NCBI GenBank assembly: GCA_004356105.1
Contig: SMYC01000105.1
Coordinates: forward strand, 1 to 64,000
DNA: 64,000 nt
Source: Acidobacteriota bacterium
GTDB lineage: Bacteria; Acidobacteriota; Vicinamibacteria; Marinacidobacterales; SMYC01
Reading direction: 5' to 3'
Position 1 is the stretch's first letter. Each line of letters opens with the position of its first letter. A program made the position numbers and the translations under genes. The notes beneath the pieces are model-generated. The model saw nothing but the letters and a program-made list of their open reading frames with translations. It was not told where the DNA came from and did no database searches. This document shows positions 18,539-27,398 of this stretch, one piece after another.

Positions 18539-18798
18539 ATGCCGAGAAAGTCTCACGGTCTCGGAGTCGAAGAAAAGCTTGCGCGCCTTGCTCGACCAGA
18601 TACGAATGCGGACCTCTCACGCCAGTCAATCAAAGAGAGCTGCCTTGATTGGACGAAGCGGCCCAGTGGGCCAAAGAACACCACCCCAGTCTGGTTGCCG
18701 ACGCCGTAAGGGCCGCCGCCGTTGTGAGCTACGGACGGTGGATTCACGACCGGGACTCGAAGTTCAGCGAGTCGTTTCGGCTGTATCCAGCAAGTTGA
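18539..18798 (+). pseudogene. Small unrecognised gene broken by one frameshift
   Basis: An AGGAGG sits 4 nt before the ATG, directly after the VPS10-like gene, so this was or is its operon partner. The first frame gives MPRKSHGLGVEEKLARLARP, then NADLSRQSIKESCLD, and on its own runs to TAA at 18707. Near 18645 the protein-like sense moves to another frame: DEAAQWAKEHHPSLVADAV, then VVSYGRWIHDRDSKFSESF, ending at TGA 18798. Together this would be an 86-residue basic, helical protein. I do not recognise the family. It could be a true break, a sequencing error or programmed frameshifting. Confidence 0.5.
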
Positions 18799-18907
18799 TT
18801 CCGGCATCGAACGCTCGGTCGCGCATCCGGATGCATTCCGGCAGAGGCGTCGGGTCCGCGAAGTTGTCGGTCCCGAAGAAAGGGGAGAGACCCTCACCGG
18901 TCCGACC
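18785..18907 (-). pseudogene. N-terminal remnant of an aldo/keto reductase
   Basis: Read on the minus strand, about 40 residues match the N-terminus of the intact reductase at 21599-22633: [20 protein letters not shown] here against [20 protein letters not shown] there, and FDAGINLLDT here against [10 protein letters not shown] there. Nothing after the first cofactor-domain strand remains. It is a degraded partial copy separated from the intact gene by the M24 and proline-racemase genes. Confidence 0.75.
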
Positions 18908-18926
18908 TAATTGACGATCCTCCATG

Positions 18927-20270
18927 TCAGGGAACCAGAATGATCTTCTTGTTCGGCGGATACAGCCATTCCACGCCGTTGGCGGTCACGATGTGATTGT
19001 CCTCGAAGTTGATGCTCAATCGCCGGTTCCACTCCGGGATCCAGGTATGGACGATGTACTCGAACGAGAACAAGTTGTTCGGTTGGATCATGACGTGTGC
19101 ACGATAGGGCCGAAACGGCGCGAATGCCGGGCCAACCGATACTTCACTGTTTCCGGTATTACCAACAGTATGGCAGTCGAGGGAGATCCCGGGACGCGCA
19201 TCGTCAGAGAGGGCGGCAACGATCTCCCGGTCTTGCGGCGTGTCCACGAAAGGCGTGTAAACGTATCCGGCTTCTTCGAGCGCGGCGACCACCGCCTCCA
19301 GGGTCTGGCCCGCGGTGCGGCCCACCTTGATGTTTCGGCGGATGATGGGTCTCGCGTCCAGCCCGTGTTGCCAGGCACGCGCGACACTTTCGGGAAGGTC
19401 GGTCTCGCCTTCGCGCAGGAGATAGGCGTTGCGCTTGAAGTCGGTGCCGAAGTTCAGATATCTCAGCCCGGTGTCCCACGACAACAGATCGCCGCGTTGA
19501 AGAATGTAGTCCCCTCTTCTCGTGTCCGAACGGTCGGATAGGTGTGAGTGCAGCACCCCCGGCATGCTGGCGCCATACAAAGACGTCCACAAGCCTTTCT
19601 CCATTTGGCGATCTTGCGCCCACCAACCCACGTCTTCCCTCGTCGTGACTCCCGGTTCGATTTGGCGAAGCACCGCTTCCATGATTCCTCTTTGAATCTC
19701 GGATATGTTCGCAAAGGCGATGATCTCCCTCTGTACTCTTCTTACCCGGAAATCGGTGATGACGTTTTCCGAAGAGACCAACCGAGCCGCGTATTTGTCG
19801 CCGAGGAGCTCGACGAGCTTCAGATAGCCCGTGTGAGAGAGTCCGTCGGCATGGGAGAGCCATTCCGACATGTTGACGGCAATGCGCTCAGGATCGCGCT
19901 CCGCGACGAATTGGGGCAGCTCGCTTTCCTCGCCGAAGATATCGTAAACGGACTCGTCGGCGAGGAAGGCAAAACTGTGGCCGAGGAGCGCGCGCTCGAT
20001 GCGATCGCCTCCGCGGTCGGTGAAGATGATCCAGCCCGCCGTCGCGCCGAAGTCCAGGTCGAACGCGTCGGGGTCCCCCCTTCTCATCGAGTGGATCCAC
20101 ATGTCGACGTCGTTGTCGCGCATGGCGCCCGGAAGAATGAGATCGAACTTTTCCTGTCGGATCAAGTTCATCATCTGATAGCGCGCCCGTGCCTCTTGTG
20201 AATAGGCGCCCTGTCCTTTCAGGAGGACCACGGCAACGAGCGCTAGCTGCAGAATCTTTGGCCTTCTCAT
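18927..20270 (-). CDS. Exported M24-family metallopeptidase (Xaa-Pro aminopeptidase-like)
   Basis: 447 residues from the ATG at 20270, which gives a signal peptide (ILQLALVAVVLLKGQGAYS). The C-terminal half has the pita-bread fold typical of M24 enzymes: an Asp pair in LLSWDTGLRYLNFGTDF, with later His and Glu candidates. The metal ligands are not all obvious by eye, so activity is not assured. A peptidase releasing proline or hydroxyproline would fit the neighbouring proline-racemase family gene, which is divergent with a 143-nt shared upstream region. The pathway link is inference. Confidence 0.75.
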   Translation of the reverse strand: MRRPKILQLALVAVVLLKGQGAYSQEARARYQMMNLIRQEKFDLILPGAMRDNDVDMWIHSMRRGDPDAFDLDFGATAGWIIFTDRGGDRIERALLGHSFAFLADESVYDIFGEESELPQFVAERDPERIAVNMSEWLSHADGLSHTGYLKLVELLGDKYAARLVSSENVITDFRVRRVQREIIAFANISEIQRGIMEAVLRQIEPGVTTREDVGWWAQDRQMEKGLWTSLYGASMPGVLHSHLSDRSDTRRGDYILQRGDLLSWDTGLRYLNFGTDFKRNAYLLREGETDLPESVARAWQHGLDARPIIRRNIKVGRTAGQTLEAVVAALEEAGYVYTPFVDTPQDREIVAALSDDARPGISLDCHTVGNTGNSEVSVGPAFAPFRPYRAHVMIQPNNLFSFEYIVHTWIPEWNRRLSINFEDNHIVTANGVEWLYPPNKKIILVP

Positions 20271-20413
20271 ATGTCTTTTGGGTTCGTGATTGTTCTCTCC
20301 GTGGCGTAGGCGAGCGCGGCCATCATACAAGGAAACTCGTCAAAGTCGAGCGAATGGATTGTCCCCGGTTCGTCGCTGCGATAGGCTCTCAACTGTCGAA
20401 AGGAACGTGACGG

Positions 20414-21481
20414 ATGCGGCTTGCAAGCATGATTAATGCAGTAGATCTCCACTGTTGTGGAGAGCCAGGCCGGGTCATCGTGGGCGGAGTCCTCGATGTC
20501 CCTGGCAACACGATGTTCGAGAAAATGAAATACCTCGAGACGCAGGCGGACGACCTTCGCAAGCGCATGCTTCGCGAACCGCGCGGATTCCCTGCGGCGA
20601 ACTGCAACTTGATCCTGCCGCCTACGTTGCCTGAAGCCGACGCGGGGTACGTGATCATGGAGCAAACCGAATACCCGCCGATGTCGGGAACGAACACGAT
20701 TTGCGTCACGACTGCCCTCATCGAGACCGGCATGGTGCCGGTGGAAGAGCCGATCACGAAATTGCTGCTGGAATCACCTGCGGGCCCGATCCGCGTGACC
20801 GCGGAAGTCAATAACGGCAAGGTCAAGCGCGTGACGTTCGAGAACCTGCCGGGATTCGCCGTGCACCTGGACTCCCCCGTCGAAGTGCCGGAGCTCGGTA
20901 CGATCAAAGTCGACGTGGCCTACGGAGGCATGTTCTATGTCATCGCCGATGCGACACAGTTCGGGCTACGACTGACTGCAGACGAAGGCCGGGACATCGT
21001 TCGCATCGGGGAGATGATCAAAGCAGCGGCCGCCGAGAAGTTTCAGGTCGTGCATCCCGAGAACCCCGAGATCAACGGGATTACCATCGCCCAGCTTTCC
21101 GGACCGCCGGCGCACCCCGAGGCCACCCTCAAGAACGCCGTGATCGTCTCGACCGGCGTCCTCGACTGGGACAAACCCACGTCCTGGACGGGGGTGCTCG
21201 ACCGCTCGCCCTGCGGCACCGGCACCTGCGCCAAGATGGCGGTCCTTCATGCCAAAGGGGAGCTGCCGTTGAACCAGGATTTCCATCACGAGGGACCCTT
21301 GGGCACGCTCTTTACCGGCCGATTGGTGCGGGAGACAAAGGTCGGAGACTACAAAGCGGTCGTTCCCACCTTGAGCGGCCAGGCGTGGATCACGGGCTTC
21401 GCCCAGTACGTCCTCGATCCGGACGACCCCTTCCCCAACGGATTCACTGTCGGAGATATCTGGGGAAAGGTCGACGATTGA
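20414..21481 (+). CDS. Proline racemase-family enzyme, Ser/Cys type (hydroxyproline epimerase or dehydratase)
   Basis: 355 residues, full length. In this family two acid/base residues face the substrate. The second is the conserved Cys in DRSPCGTGTCA. At the first, where proline racemase has Cys, this protein has Ser in PPMSGTNTICV. In published comparisons Cys/Cys enzymes act as racemases or 4-hydroxyproline epimerases, while Ser/Cys and Thr/Cys forms include trans-3-hydroxy-L-proline dehydratases and bifunctional enzymes. AGGA lies 9 nt before the ATG. The TRAP genes and a DapA-family lyase nearby support hydroxyproline use. Confidence 0.85.
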   Translation: MRLASMINAVDLHCCGEPGRVIVGGVLDVPGNTMFEKMKYLETQADDLRKRMLREPRGFPAANCNLILPPTLPEADAGYVIMEQTEYPPMSGTNTICVTTALIETGMVPVEEPITKLLLESPAGPIRVTAEVNNGKVKRVTFENLPGFAVHLDSPVEVPELGTIKVDVAYGGMFYVIADATQFGLRLTADEGRDIVRIGEMIKAAAAEKFQVVHPENPEINGITIAQLSGPPAHPEATLKNAVIVSTGVLDWDKPTSWTGVLDRSPCGTGTCAKMAVLHAKGELPLNQDFHHEGPLGTLFTGRLVRETKVGDYKAVVPTLSGQAWITGFAQYVLDPDDPFPNGFTVGDIWGKVDD

Positions 21482-21598
21482 AGCCTACACCTACTTGATC
21501 ACGCCTAGCCAACGGACTCCAAGCGTCCAGGACGAAACGGCTCGGGAAGCATGCTCATCCCCTAGAAAGCTAACCAGTCAGAATCGTAGACCACGCTG

Positions 21599-22633
21599 CT
21601 ACGGAATTCGCATCTTCATCCAGCCGGCGGTGTTGTGAAAATTGGCCACCGCACTTCCTGGCGGCACCAATGCATCGCATGCGGCGCGCGTCGCATCGTC
21701 CAAGGTCATGTCCTTCACCGGCAGTAGATCCTCCAAATGCTTCTCGGTTCGGGGACCGATGAGAGGTGCGGTGATCCCTGGCTGATCCTTGCACCAAAGC
21801 ACGGCAAGCTGCGCCGGCGCCAAGCCTGCCTCTTTCGCTATGCGCGTGAACTCGATACCCACCTCGATGCCGCGATTGCTGACCCGATCCGCGTAAAAAC
21901 CTCCCCGTAATTTGGCCCGCGAGCCTTCCGGATATTCGCCCGCCTTTGCATATCGGCCAGCGAGAACGTCCATCGCCATGGGCGCCCAAGTAATGATGCC
22001 CACCCCATTGGCCTGGCACATGGGAACGAGCTCGTTCTCGATGCGTCGATCGAGGAGGTTGTAGGGTGGCTGCTCCGAGATGTAGCGCGCATAGCCCTTC
22101 AACTCGCTCACCATGATGGCCTCCTGAACGACCCAGGCCGGATGGGTCGAGCAACCGACATAGCGCACCTTGCCCTGGCGCACGAGGTCGTTCAAAGCGC
22201 TCAAGGTCTCATCGAGAGGAATGTCGGGAGAGTAGCGATGGACCTGGTAGAGATCGATGTAGTCGGTCTGCAATCGCCGCAGCGAGCTCTCGCACGCACG
22301 GATCACGTTCAAGCGCGTGTGGCCGTGGTCATTGGGACCAAAAGTGCTCGGGTCGTCCAGAGAAAACCCCGGCCGCCTCTTGCCGTGGTCGACCTTCGTC
22401 GCGATGATCACATCGTGCCGGCGCCCGTTGGCTTTGAGCGCCCTTCCGATGATCTTCTCCCCTTCCCCGTCCGCATAGACGTCACCGGTATCGAGAAGAT
22501 TGAGGCCTTCGTCGAGGGCTCGGTTCAGAATCCGCGTCGCCTCGTCTTCAGGCGTCGGGTCCGCGAAATTGTCGGTGCCCAGGCATATGGGTGAGATCCG
22601 AACGCCGGTGCGGCCCAGTACTCGATATTCCAT
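21599..22633 (-). CDS. Aldo/keto reductase
   Basis: 344 residues, full-length TIM-barrel oxidoreductase using NAD(P)H. Catalytic tetrad residues are visible: Asp and Tyr in [11 protein letters not shown], Lys in IIATKVDHG and His in YQVHRYSPD. It belongs to the voltage-gated-channel-beta-like or YghZ-like side of the family by the [10 protein letters not shown] loop. The substrate is unknown. It lies immediately 5' of the TRAP genes' 3' end on the same strand. A decayed copy of its first 40 codons lies at 18785-18907. Confidence 0.9.
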   Translation of the reverse strand: MEYRVLGRTGVRISPICLGTDNFADPTPEDEATRILNRALDEGLNLLDTGDVYADGEGEKIIGRALKANGRRHDVIIATKVDHGKRRPGFSLDDPSTFGPNDHGHTRLNVIRACESSLRRLQTDYIDLYQVHRYSPDIPLDETLSALNDLVRQGKVRYVGCSTHPAWVVQEAIMVSELKGYARYISEQPPYNLLDRRIENELVPMCQANGVGIITWAPMAMDVLAGRYAKAGEYPEGSRAKLRGGFYADRVSNRGIEVGIEFTRIAKEAGLAPAQLAVLWCKDQPGITAPLIGPRTEKHLEDLLPVKDMTLDDATRAACDALVPPGSAVANFHNTAGWMKMRIP

Positions 22634-22677
22634 AGAAGCTCCTTGTCAGAATGGACCCTGCTACTCCGCCATATTCA

Positions 22678-23963
22678 TCAGTTCCCCACGTAGCCCAGGA
22701 GTGTCGGCAGAAACATCGTAATGACCGGGACGTAGCTGATCAAGAGAAGCGTTGCAATGAGGATCGCGAGAAATGGGATCAAAGGCCGTACCACGGCTTC
22801 GATCGGTGTCCCGCTGATACCGCAGGAAACGTAAAGGCAGATTCCGACGGGCGGCGAGATCATGCCGATGCCGACATTCGCCGCCACGAGGATGCCGAGA
22901 TGAATGGGCTCTATCCCCAAAGCGACACCTGCTGGAACGAGAATGGGCATCAGGACGATGATGGGCGGCAAGGCATCCATGATCATTCCGAGCAACAGGA
23001 ACACCACATGCACCATCAGTAGAAACACTATCCAGTTGGAGGCATGTTCGGTAATCAGCTCCGCCAGGAGGTGAGGGATGCGCTCGAAGGTCAAGACGAA
23101 GGAGAACAAGGAGGCCGTGCCGAGTATGAGCAAAACCACGCCGGTGAGAGAGCAGGTCCGCAAGAGAATCTTGGGCAGATCTACCAGCTCGAGCTCTTTA
23201 TACACGAAGAAAGACACGACGAACCCGTAGACGACGGCGACCGCGGAGGCTTCGGTAGGTGTGAAGATACCGCCATAGATGCCGCCGAGAATAATCACGA
23301 CCATCAATATAGGAAGGACGCCTTTCGAGCAGATGCGGAGCTTCTCTCGCCAAGCAATCCTGGGCTCCAGGGGAAGGTTCAGCTTGCGCGCAAAATAGTA
23401 AGCGAGCGCCATGATGGCGAGGCCGTTCACCGCGGCTGGGAGGACACCTGCCGCAAACAGGCCACCAATCGAAATATTGGCCACCACACCGATAATAATG
23501 AGGTCGATGGCCGGCGGAACGAGTGTAGAGACGCCTCCCGCGGCGGCGAAGATGGCGGTCGCGAAAGGCGCGGGGTACTTCTTTGCTTCATCTCCGGGAG
23601 GGCTACCGAGCCGATGGCGGCGGTGTTCGCGCTGGGCGAGCCCGAGATTCCCGAGAACAACATCGTCGAAAAAATGACCACCAGGCCCAGCCCGCCGCGG
23701 ATCCTGCCGACGAAAACGAGCGCCATATCCACGATGCGCTGAGCGAAACCGCCCTCTGACATCAGTGTGCCCGCGAGCACGAAGAGCGGTATGGCGAGGA
23801 GGGGAAACGAATCGAGGCCGGCAAGAAACTTCTGCGGCAACACGATGAGAAAGTCGGTCGAAACGTAAAGGAGTCCGGCGAGCGCCGACAAACCGAGAGC
23901 CAGACCGACGGGTACGGATAGAAGCAGGGTTGCCACCAGAGTGATGGCGACGATCAGTCCCAT
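22678..23963 (-). pseudogene. dctM: TRAP transporter large membrane subunit, frameshifted
   Basis: Two overlapping frames together make one DctM of about 428 residues. The first part runs from GLIVAITLVATLLLSVPVG to IGSVALPEMK; the second resumes as KYPAPFATAIFAAAGGVSTL and runs to the end (LPTLLGYVGN). A one-base deletion around 23577-23588 (GAAGCAAAGAAG on the minus strand) separates them. If real, the protein would be cut to its first third. All typical 12 helices are otherwise preserved, so the break is recent or an error. Confidence 0.85.
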
Positions 23964-23967
23964 CCGC

Positions 23968-24428
23968 TCATTCTTCCGTAGTAACGGCCCCGCGCTCCGA
24001 CCACCAGTTTCGGAGCACGTAATAGAGCATCAACGCACCGCCGACGACCGCCGACGAGTACGGGATCGCCATGGACATCTGGGTGCCGGGCGCCGTCTGG
24101 TTCGTGACGCTCAGCGTGTAGCGGACGTGAACACGATCAAAAAAATCGAGATCGAGAGCACGACGAGGTTAGCCACCGCGGCTCGCAATTTGGGCCCGAA
24201 ACGGTCGACCATGAACCTCAAGGCGAAATGGGATTTAGTCTTGAAGGCGTAGGCGGAACTGAGCGCGGCCAACCACATGAAAAGGAAACGGGCGAGCTCC
24301 TCCGACCAGTCCAGCGAGACGCGGAACACGTAGCGGAAAATAACTTGTGAGAACGTTACGGCGACCATGGCGATGAGCACGACGCACAGCACGACTTCCA
24401 GGGGATTTTTTCTGAGCACGCTCAACAT
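23968..24428 (-). pseudogene. dctQ: TRAP transporter small membrane subunit, frameshifted near C-terminus
   Basis: The frame begins MLSVLRKNPLEVVLCVVLIA and shows the first three helices including DWSEELARFLFMWLAALSSA, then ends early at a TGA after IFLIVFTSATR. In another frame the protein continues SVTNQTAPGTQMSMAIPYS, then GGALMLYYVLRNWWSERGA, to a natural stop 4 nt before dctM. The break lies about 24111-24125. The lost part is the fourth helix. It sits between dctP and dctM in standard order. Confidence 0.85.
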
Positions 24429-24441
24429 CGAGACCCACGCG

Positions 24442-25440
24442 CTATTGATCCAGGACCTGCTGGATCACTTCCAAGCCGCCCACCTTGTCGGCGTTGTTCG
24501 CGTACACGCTCTGTACCTTGTCCTGAAATAGCTTCCGGTCCACTTCGTGGAATTGCAGACCCTTGTCTTTCAGCTCCGAGAGAGCGGTCGCGGTCACCGT
24601 CTCCATCGCTTGGCGCTGTGCGACGACCGATGCTCGACCCGCTTTGAGCACTGCGGTCTGTATGTCCGCTGGTAGACGGTCGTACTGGGCGCGGCTGAAG
24701 AGGAGCCCAACGGCGAGAAACAGATGGTTGGTGTAGGAAACGTGCTCGGTCACCTCGTAGAACTTTTCGTACAAGAGGTCGATGTGATCGGTTTCCGCCC
24801 CATCGACCACGCCTTGCTGCAGGCCGGAATAGAGCTCGCCGAACGACATCGGGGTAGCCTGTGCTCCGAGCGTATTGAAGGTCTCGACCAGAACCGGACT
24901 CGACATGACCCGAATCTTGAGCCCAGCGAAATCACCCGGCACGAGGATGGGCTTCTTCGAATTCCACACGTTCCTGACCCCGGAGAACCAGTAACCCAGC
25001 ACCACACAGTCGAGAGCCTCCTCGATGGCCAGTCCGATGCGGCGGCCGATCGGGCCATCGACGACACGGTAGAAGTGGTCCAAATCCCTAAAGAGGAACG
25101 GAAAATTGAAGAGTTCCGCTTCCGGAACGAAAGGCGCCAGTCCCCCACCGGCGCCCGCCGCCGTCGCCGCAATGGTGCCCACTTTCACCATTTGGCTGGC
25201 CTCCTCCTCGGTGCCGAGCTGCTCAGCTGGGAAAATCTGGACCTCGACGCGCCCCTGGGTCTCGGCCTCGAGAACTTCTTTGAACTTCTCGAAACCGACA
25301 TTGTGGGGATGGTGAACGCTACCGTTATGTGCGACTCGCAATACGATCTTCTCACCCGCACCGCCGCCGCCACCCTTGCCTTCGCAAGAAAACACGGTAC
25401 AGGCCAGAAGAAAAATAATCGAGGCTTTGTGAAGATGCAT
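24442..25440 (-). CDS. dctP: TRAP transporter solute-binding lipoprotein
   Basis: 332 residues. The N-terminus is a lipoprotein signal with lipobox VFSC (ACTVFSCEGKGG) and a Gly-rich linker. The DctP fold is clear: FEKFKEVLEAETQGRVEVQI, FPAEQLGTEEEASQM, then MSSPVLVETFNTLGAQATPM and YSGLQQGVVDGAE, with the substrate-binding Arg in GLKIRVMSSP. It binds an organic acid or amino-acid-like compound outside the membrane and delivers it to DctQM. It is intact while both membrane subunits carry frameshifts. Nearby genes suggest hydroxyproline or a related compound as ligand, which is inference. Confidence 0.9.
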   Translation of the reverse strand: MHLHKASIIFLLACTVFSCEGKGGGGGAGEKIVLRVAHNGSVHHPHNVGFEKFKEVLEAETQGRVEVQIFPAEQLGTEEEASQMVKVGTIAATAAGAGGGLAPFVPEAELFNFPFLFRDLDHFYRVVDGPIGRRIGLAIEEALDCVVLGYWFSGVRNVWNSKKPILVPGDFAGLKIRVMSSPVLVETFNTLGAQATPMSFGELYSGLQQGVVDGAETDHIDLLYEKFYEVTEHVSYTNHLFLAVGLLFSRAQYDRLPADIQTAVLKAGRASVVAQRQAMETVTATALSELKDKGLQFHEVDRKLFQDKVQSVYANNADKVGGLEVIQQVLDQ

Positions 25441-25541
25441 GAGATCGCTCCCTTGTTCGCGCGAGCAGCGACGTATTCTATCCTGAACTTCTCACGATCG
25501 TGCTACGCTTCCGGCGGAAACAAGTACCAGCGAGGTTCGCC

Positions 25542-26447
25542 ATGAGTGATATGAAATTCGCCGGAGTGATGCCGGCCATTACCACCGCCCTCAAAGATGA
25601 TCTTTCGGTGGATCATCCGTTCATCGCAAAGCATGTTCGGTGGCTCGTCGAGCACGGATCCACAGGCATCGTGCCGTTGGGGTCTCTGGGTGAAAGCTCC
25701 ACGCTGAGCTTCGATGAAAAATGCGACATCCTGCGCACCTGTGTCTCGGAACTTGGAGACAGCGCGCCGGTGGTGCCGGGGATCGCCTCGCTCAGCACCT
25801 CGGAGGCCGTGCGCCTCGCCAAGGAGTCGGAGCAAATCGGTTGCCGGGGCTTGATGGTGCTTCCACCCTACGTTTACCAAGGGCAATGGCATGAGACCAA
25901 AGCGCACTTCAAGGCGTTGCTCGAATCCACCAATCTCCCGTGCATGCTCTACAACAACCCCATCGCTTACGGCACGGACGTGACGCCGCCTCAGATCGCA
26001 GAGCTAGCCGAGGAGCACGAGAACTTGCGCGCGGTGAAGGAGTCGAGCGGAAATTTGCGTCGGATCACCGGCATCAAGGCTCTGCTCGGAGACAGGCTCG
26101 TTGTGTTCGCCGGCCTGGATGACATGGTCGTGGAGGGTGTCGCCGCGGGAGCCACGGGCTGGATCGCCGGGTTGATCAACGCCTTGCCGAAGGAATCTAT
26201 CGCCCTCTTCGATGCCGCTATGGCGGGAGACGCCGAGCGGGCCTTCGAGATCTATCGTTGGTTCCTGCCGCTGCTGCGGCTCGACACGCTTCCCGAGTTC
26301 GTGCAGCACATCAAACTAGTTCAAGCACAAGTCGACATGGGCTCGGAGACGGTGCGCCCACCTCGGCTGCCGCTTCCGCCGAGCGTGCGAGAAGCAACCA
26401 TCAAGCTGACGCAGGAATCTCTGGCCAACCGACCGTCGCTCGGGTAG
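25542..26447 (+). CDS. DapA-family lyase, candidate pyrroline-hydroxycarboxylate deaminase
   Basis: 301 residues from the ATG at 25542, where family homology begins (MKFAGVMPAITTALKDDLS). The Schiff-base Lys is in RAVKESSGN, the Tyr in CMLYNNPIAYG and the pyruvate loop is LGSLGESSTLS. In bacterial hydroxyproline breakdown a DapA-family enzyme (LhpC/HypD type) deaminates 1-pyrroline-4-hydroxy-2-carboxylate. The company of a Ser/Cys proline-racemase family gene and TRAP transporter makes this the best guess, but the same fold serves many 2-oxo acids. It is divergent from dctP. Confidence 0.8.
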   Translation: MSDMKFAGVMPAITTALKDDLSVDHPFIAKHVRWLVEHGSTGIVPLGSLGESSTLSFDEKCDILRTCVSELGDSAPVVPGIASLSTSEAVRLAKESEQIGCRGLMVLPPYVYQGQWHETKAHFKALLESTNLPCMLYNNPIAYGTDVTPPQIAELAEEHENLRAVKESSGNLRRITGIKALLGDRLVVFAGLDDMVVEGVAAGATGWIAGLINALPKESIALFDAAMAGDAERAFEIYRWFLPLLRLDTLPEFVQHIKLVQAQVDMGSETVRPPRLPLPPSVREATIKLTQESLANRPSLG

Positions 26448-26455
26448 AGGCGAAG

Positions 26456-27215
26456 ATGCCGACAATGGAAGAAGAAAGGGTCCTTCTCGTCACCGGCTCG
26501 TCGAGTGGGCTGGCTGGGTGCTGCGTTGATCGAAAATTTCGCGAAGAAAGGCTTCGGCGTCGTCATCAACTACATCCTCGACGACCAAGCGGAAGAGTTT
26601 TATCGAAAACTTGCCGCGGACATCGACCAGTCGAAGCTGATGAAGTACAAAGCCGACGTGGCCAACCGCGAGCAGGTCAAGAACATGTTCGATGCGGTCA
26701 TCGACAAATTCGGCAGAATCGACATTCTCGTCAACTGCGCTGGAATCAACCGGGACGCGCCTTTTTTGGAACTGACGGACGCCAACTGGGACGCGGTGGT
26801 CTCCGCCCACCTCAAAGGTCACTTCGTCTGTAGTCAAGAATACGCTTTCCACAATACCTCCCGGCAAGGCGCGATCATCACCATCGGAGCTGCTTGCGGA
26901 TTCGCAGGTCGGAAAAACGGCGCCAACTTCTGCAGCGCCAAGAGCGGCATCATCGCCCTGACCAAATGTATGGCGCGGGAGCTCGCTCCCCGGATTCGGG
27001 TGAATTGTCTCGTGCCAGGATCGGTGAAGACGCGGGAAGTCATCGACCGTTACAAGCTGGAGACGAAAGAGGGCCTCGAAAAAGAACTGGCGAGCCTACC
27101 AATGAACCGCCTGGGCGAGTTCGAAGACATCATCAAGATGGTCGAATGCATGATCGACGCCGAGTACACGACCGGTGCGAACTTCTTCGTAAACGGCGGT
27201 CAATTCATGCATTAG
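26456..27215 (+). pseudogene. Short-chain dehydrogenase/reductase, frameshifted in cofactor loop
   Basis: The start at 26456 gives EEERVLLVTGSSSGL, the first SDR strand. At about 26511 a 4-nt tandem duplication (GCTG repeated) shifts the frame. The remaining protein then continues as LGAALIENFAKKGFGVVIN and keeps all later motifs: NCAGINRD, the catalytic Ser region IITIGAA, and LVPGSVKT. The usual Tyr-x-x-x-Lys is replaced by FCSAKSG (Phe for Tyr), which is odd for an active SDR. A GTG at 26505 could start a product lacking the nucleotide-binding strand. Confidence 0.8.
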
Positions 27216-27236
27216 TGCTGTCGATCGAAGTCAATG

Positions 27237-27335
27237 GTCGAAACCAGGGCGGCCGCGGAGGACTGGGACGCTTCGATAGTCGAACACGAGGAGATCCTGC
27301 GGGCCATCGAGAACAAGATTACGAACGAGGTCTCG
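27237..27335 (+). pseudogene. Possible C-terminal remnant of a GntR/FCD regulator
   Basis: The reading frame AAAEDWDASIVEHEEILRAI resembles the last helices of FadR/GntR FCD regulators (typical pattern EHxxIxxAIxxxD). It is short and then loses similarity. A GntR regulator would be a normal member of the hydroxyproline locus upstream. Low confidence. Confidence 0.3.
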
Positions 27336-27398
27336 AGGTACCCAATAAGAACCGCCTCACGACGTCGCGGTCGTCGCAAAAGGAGACTGAACCCCACG

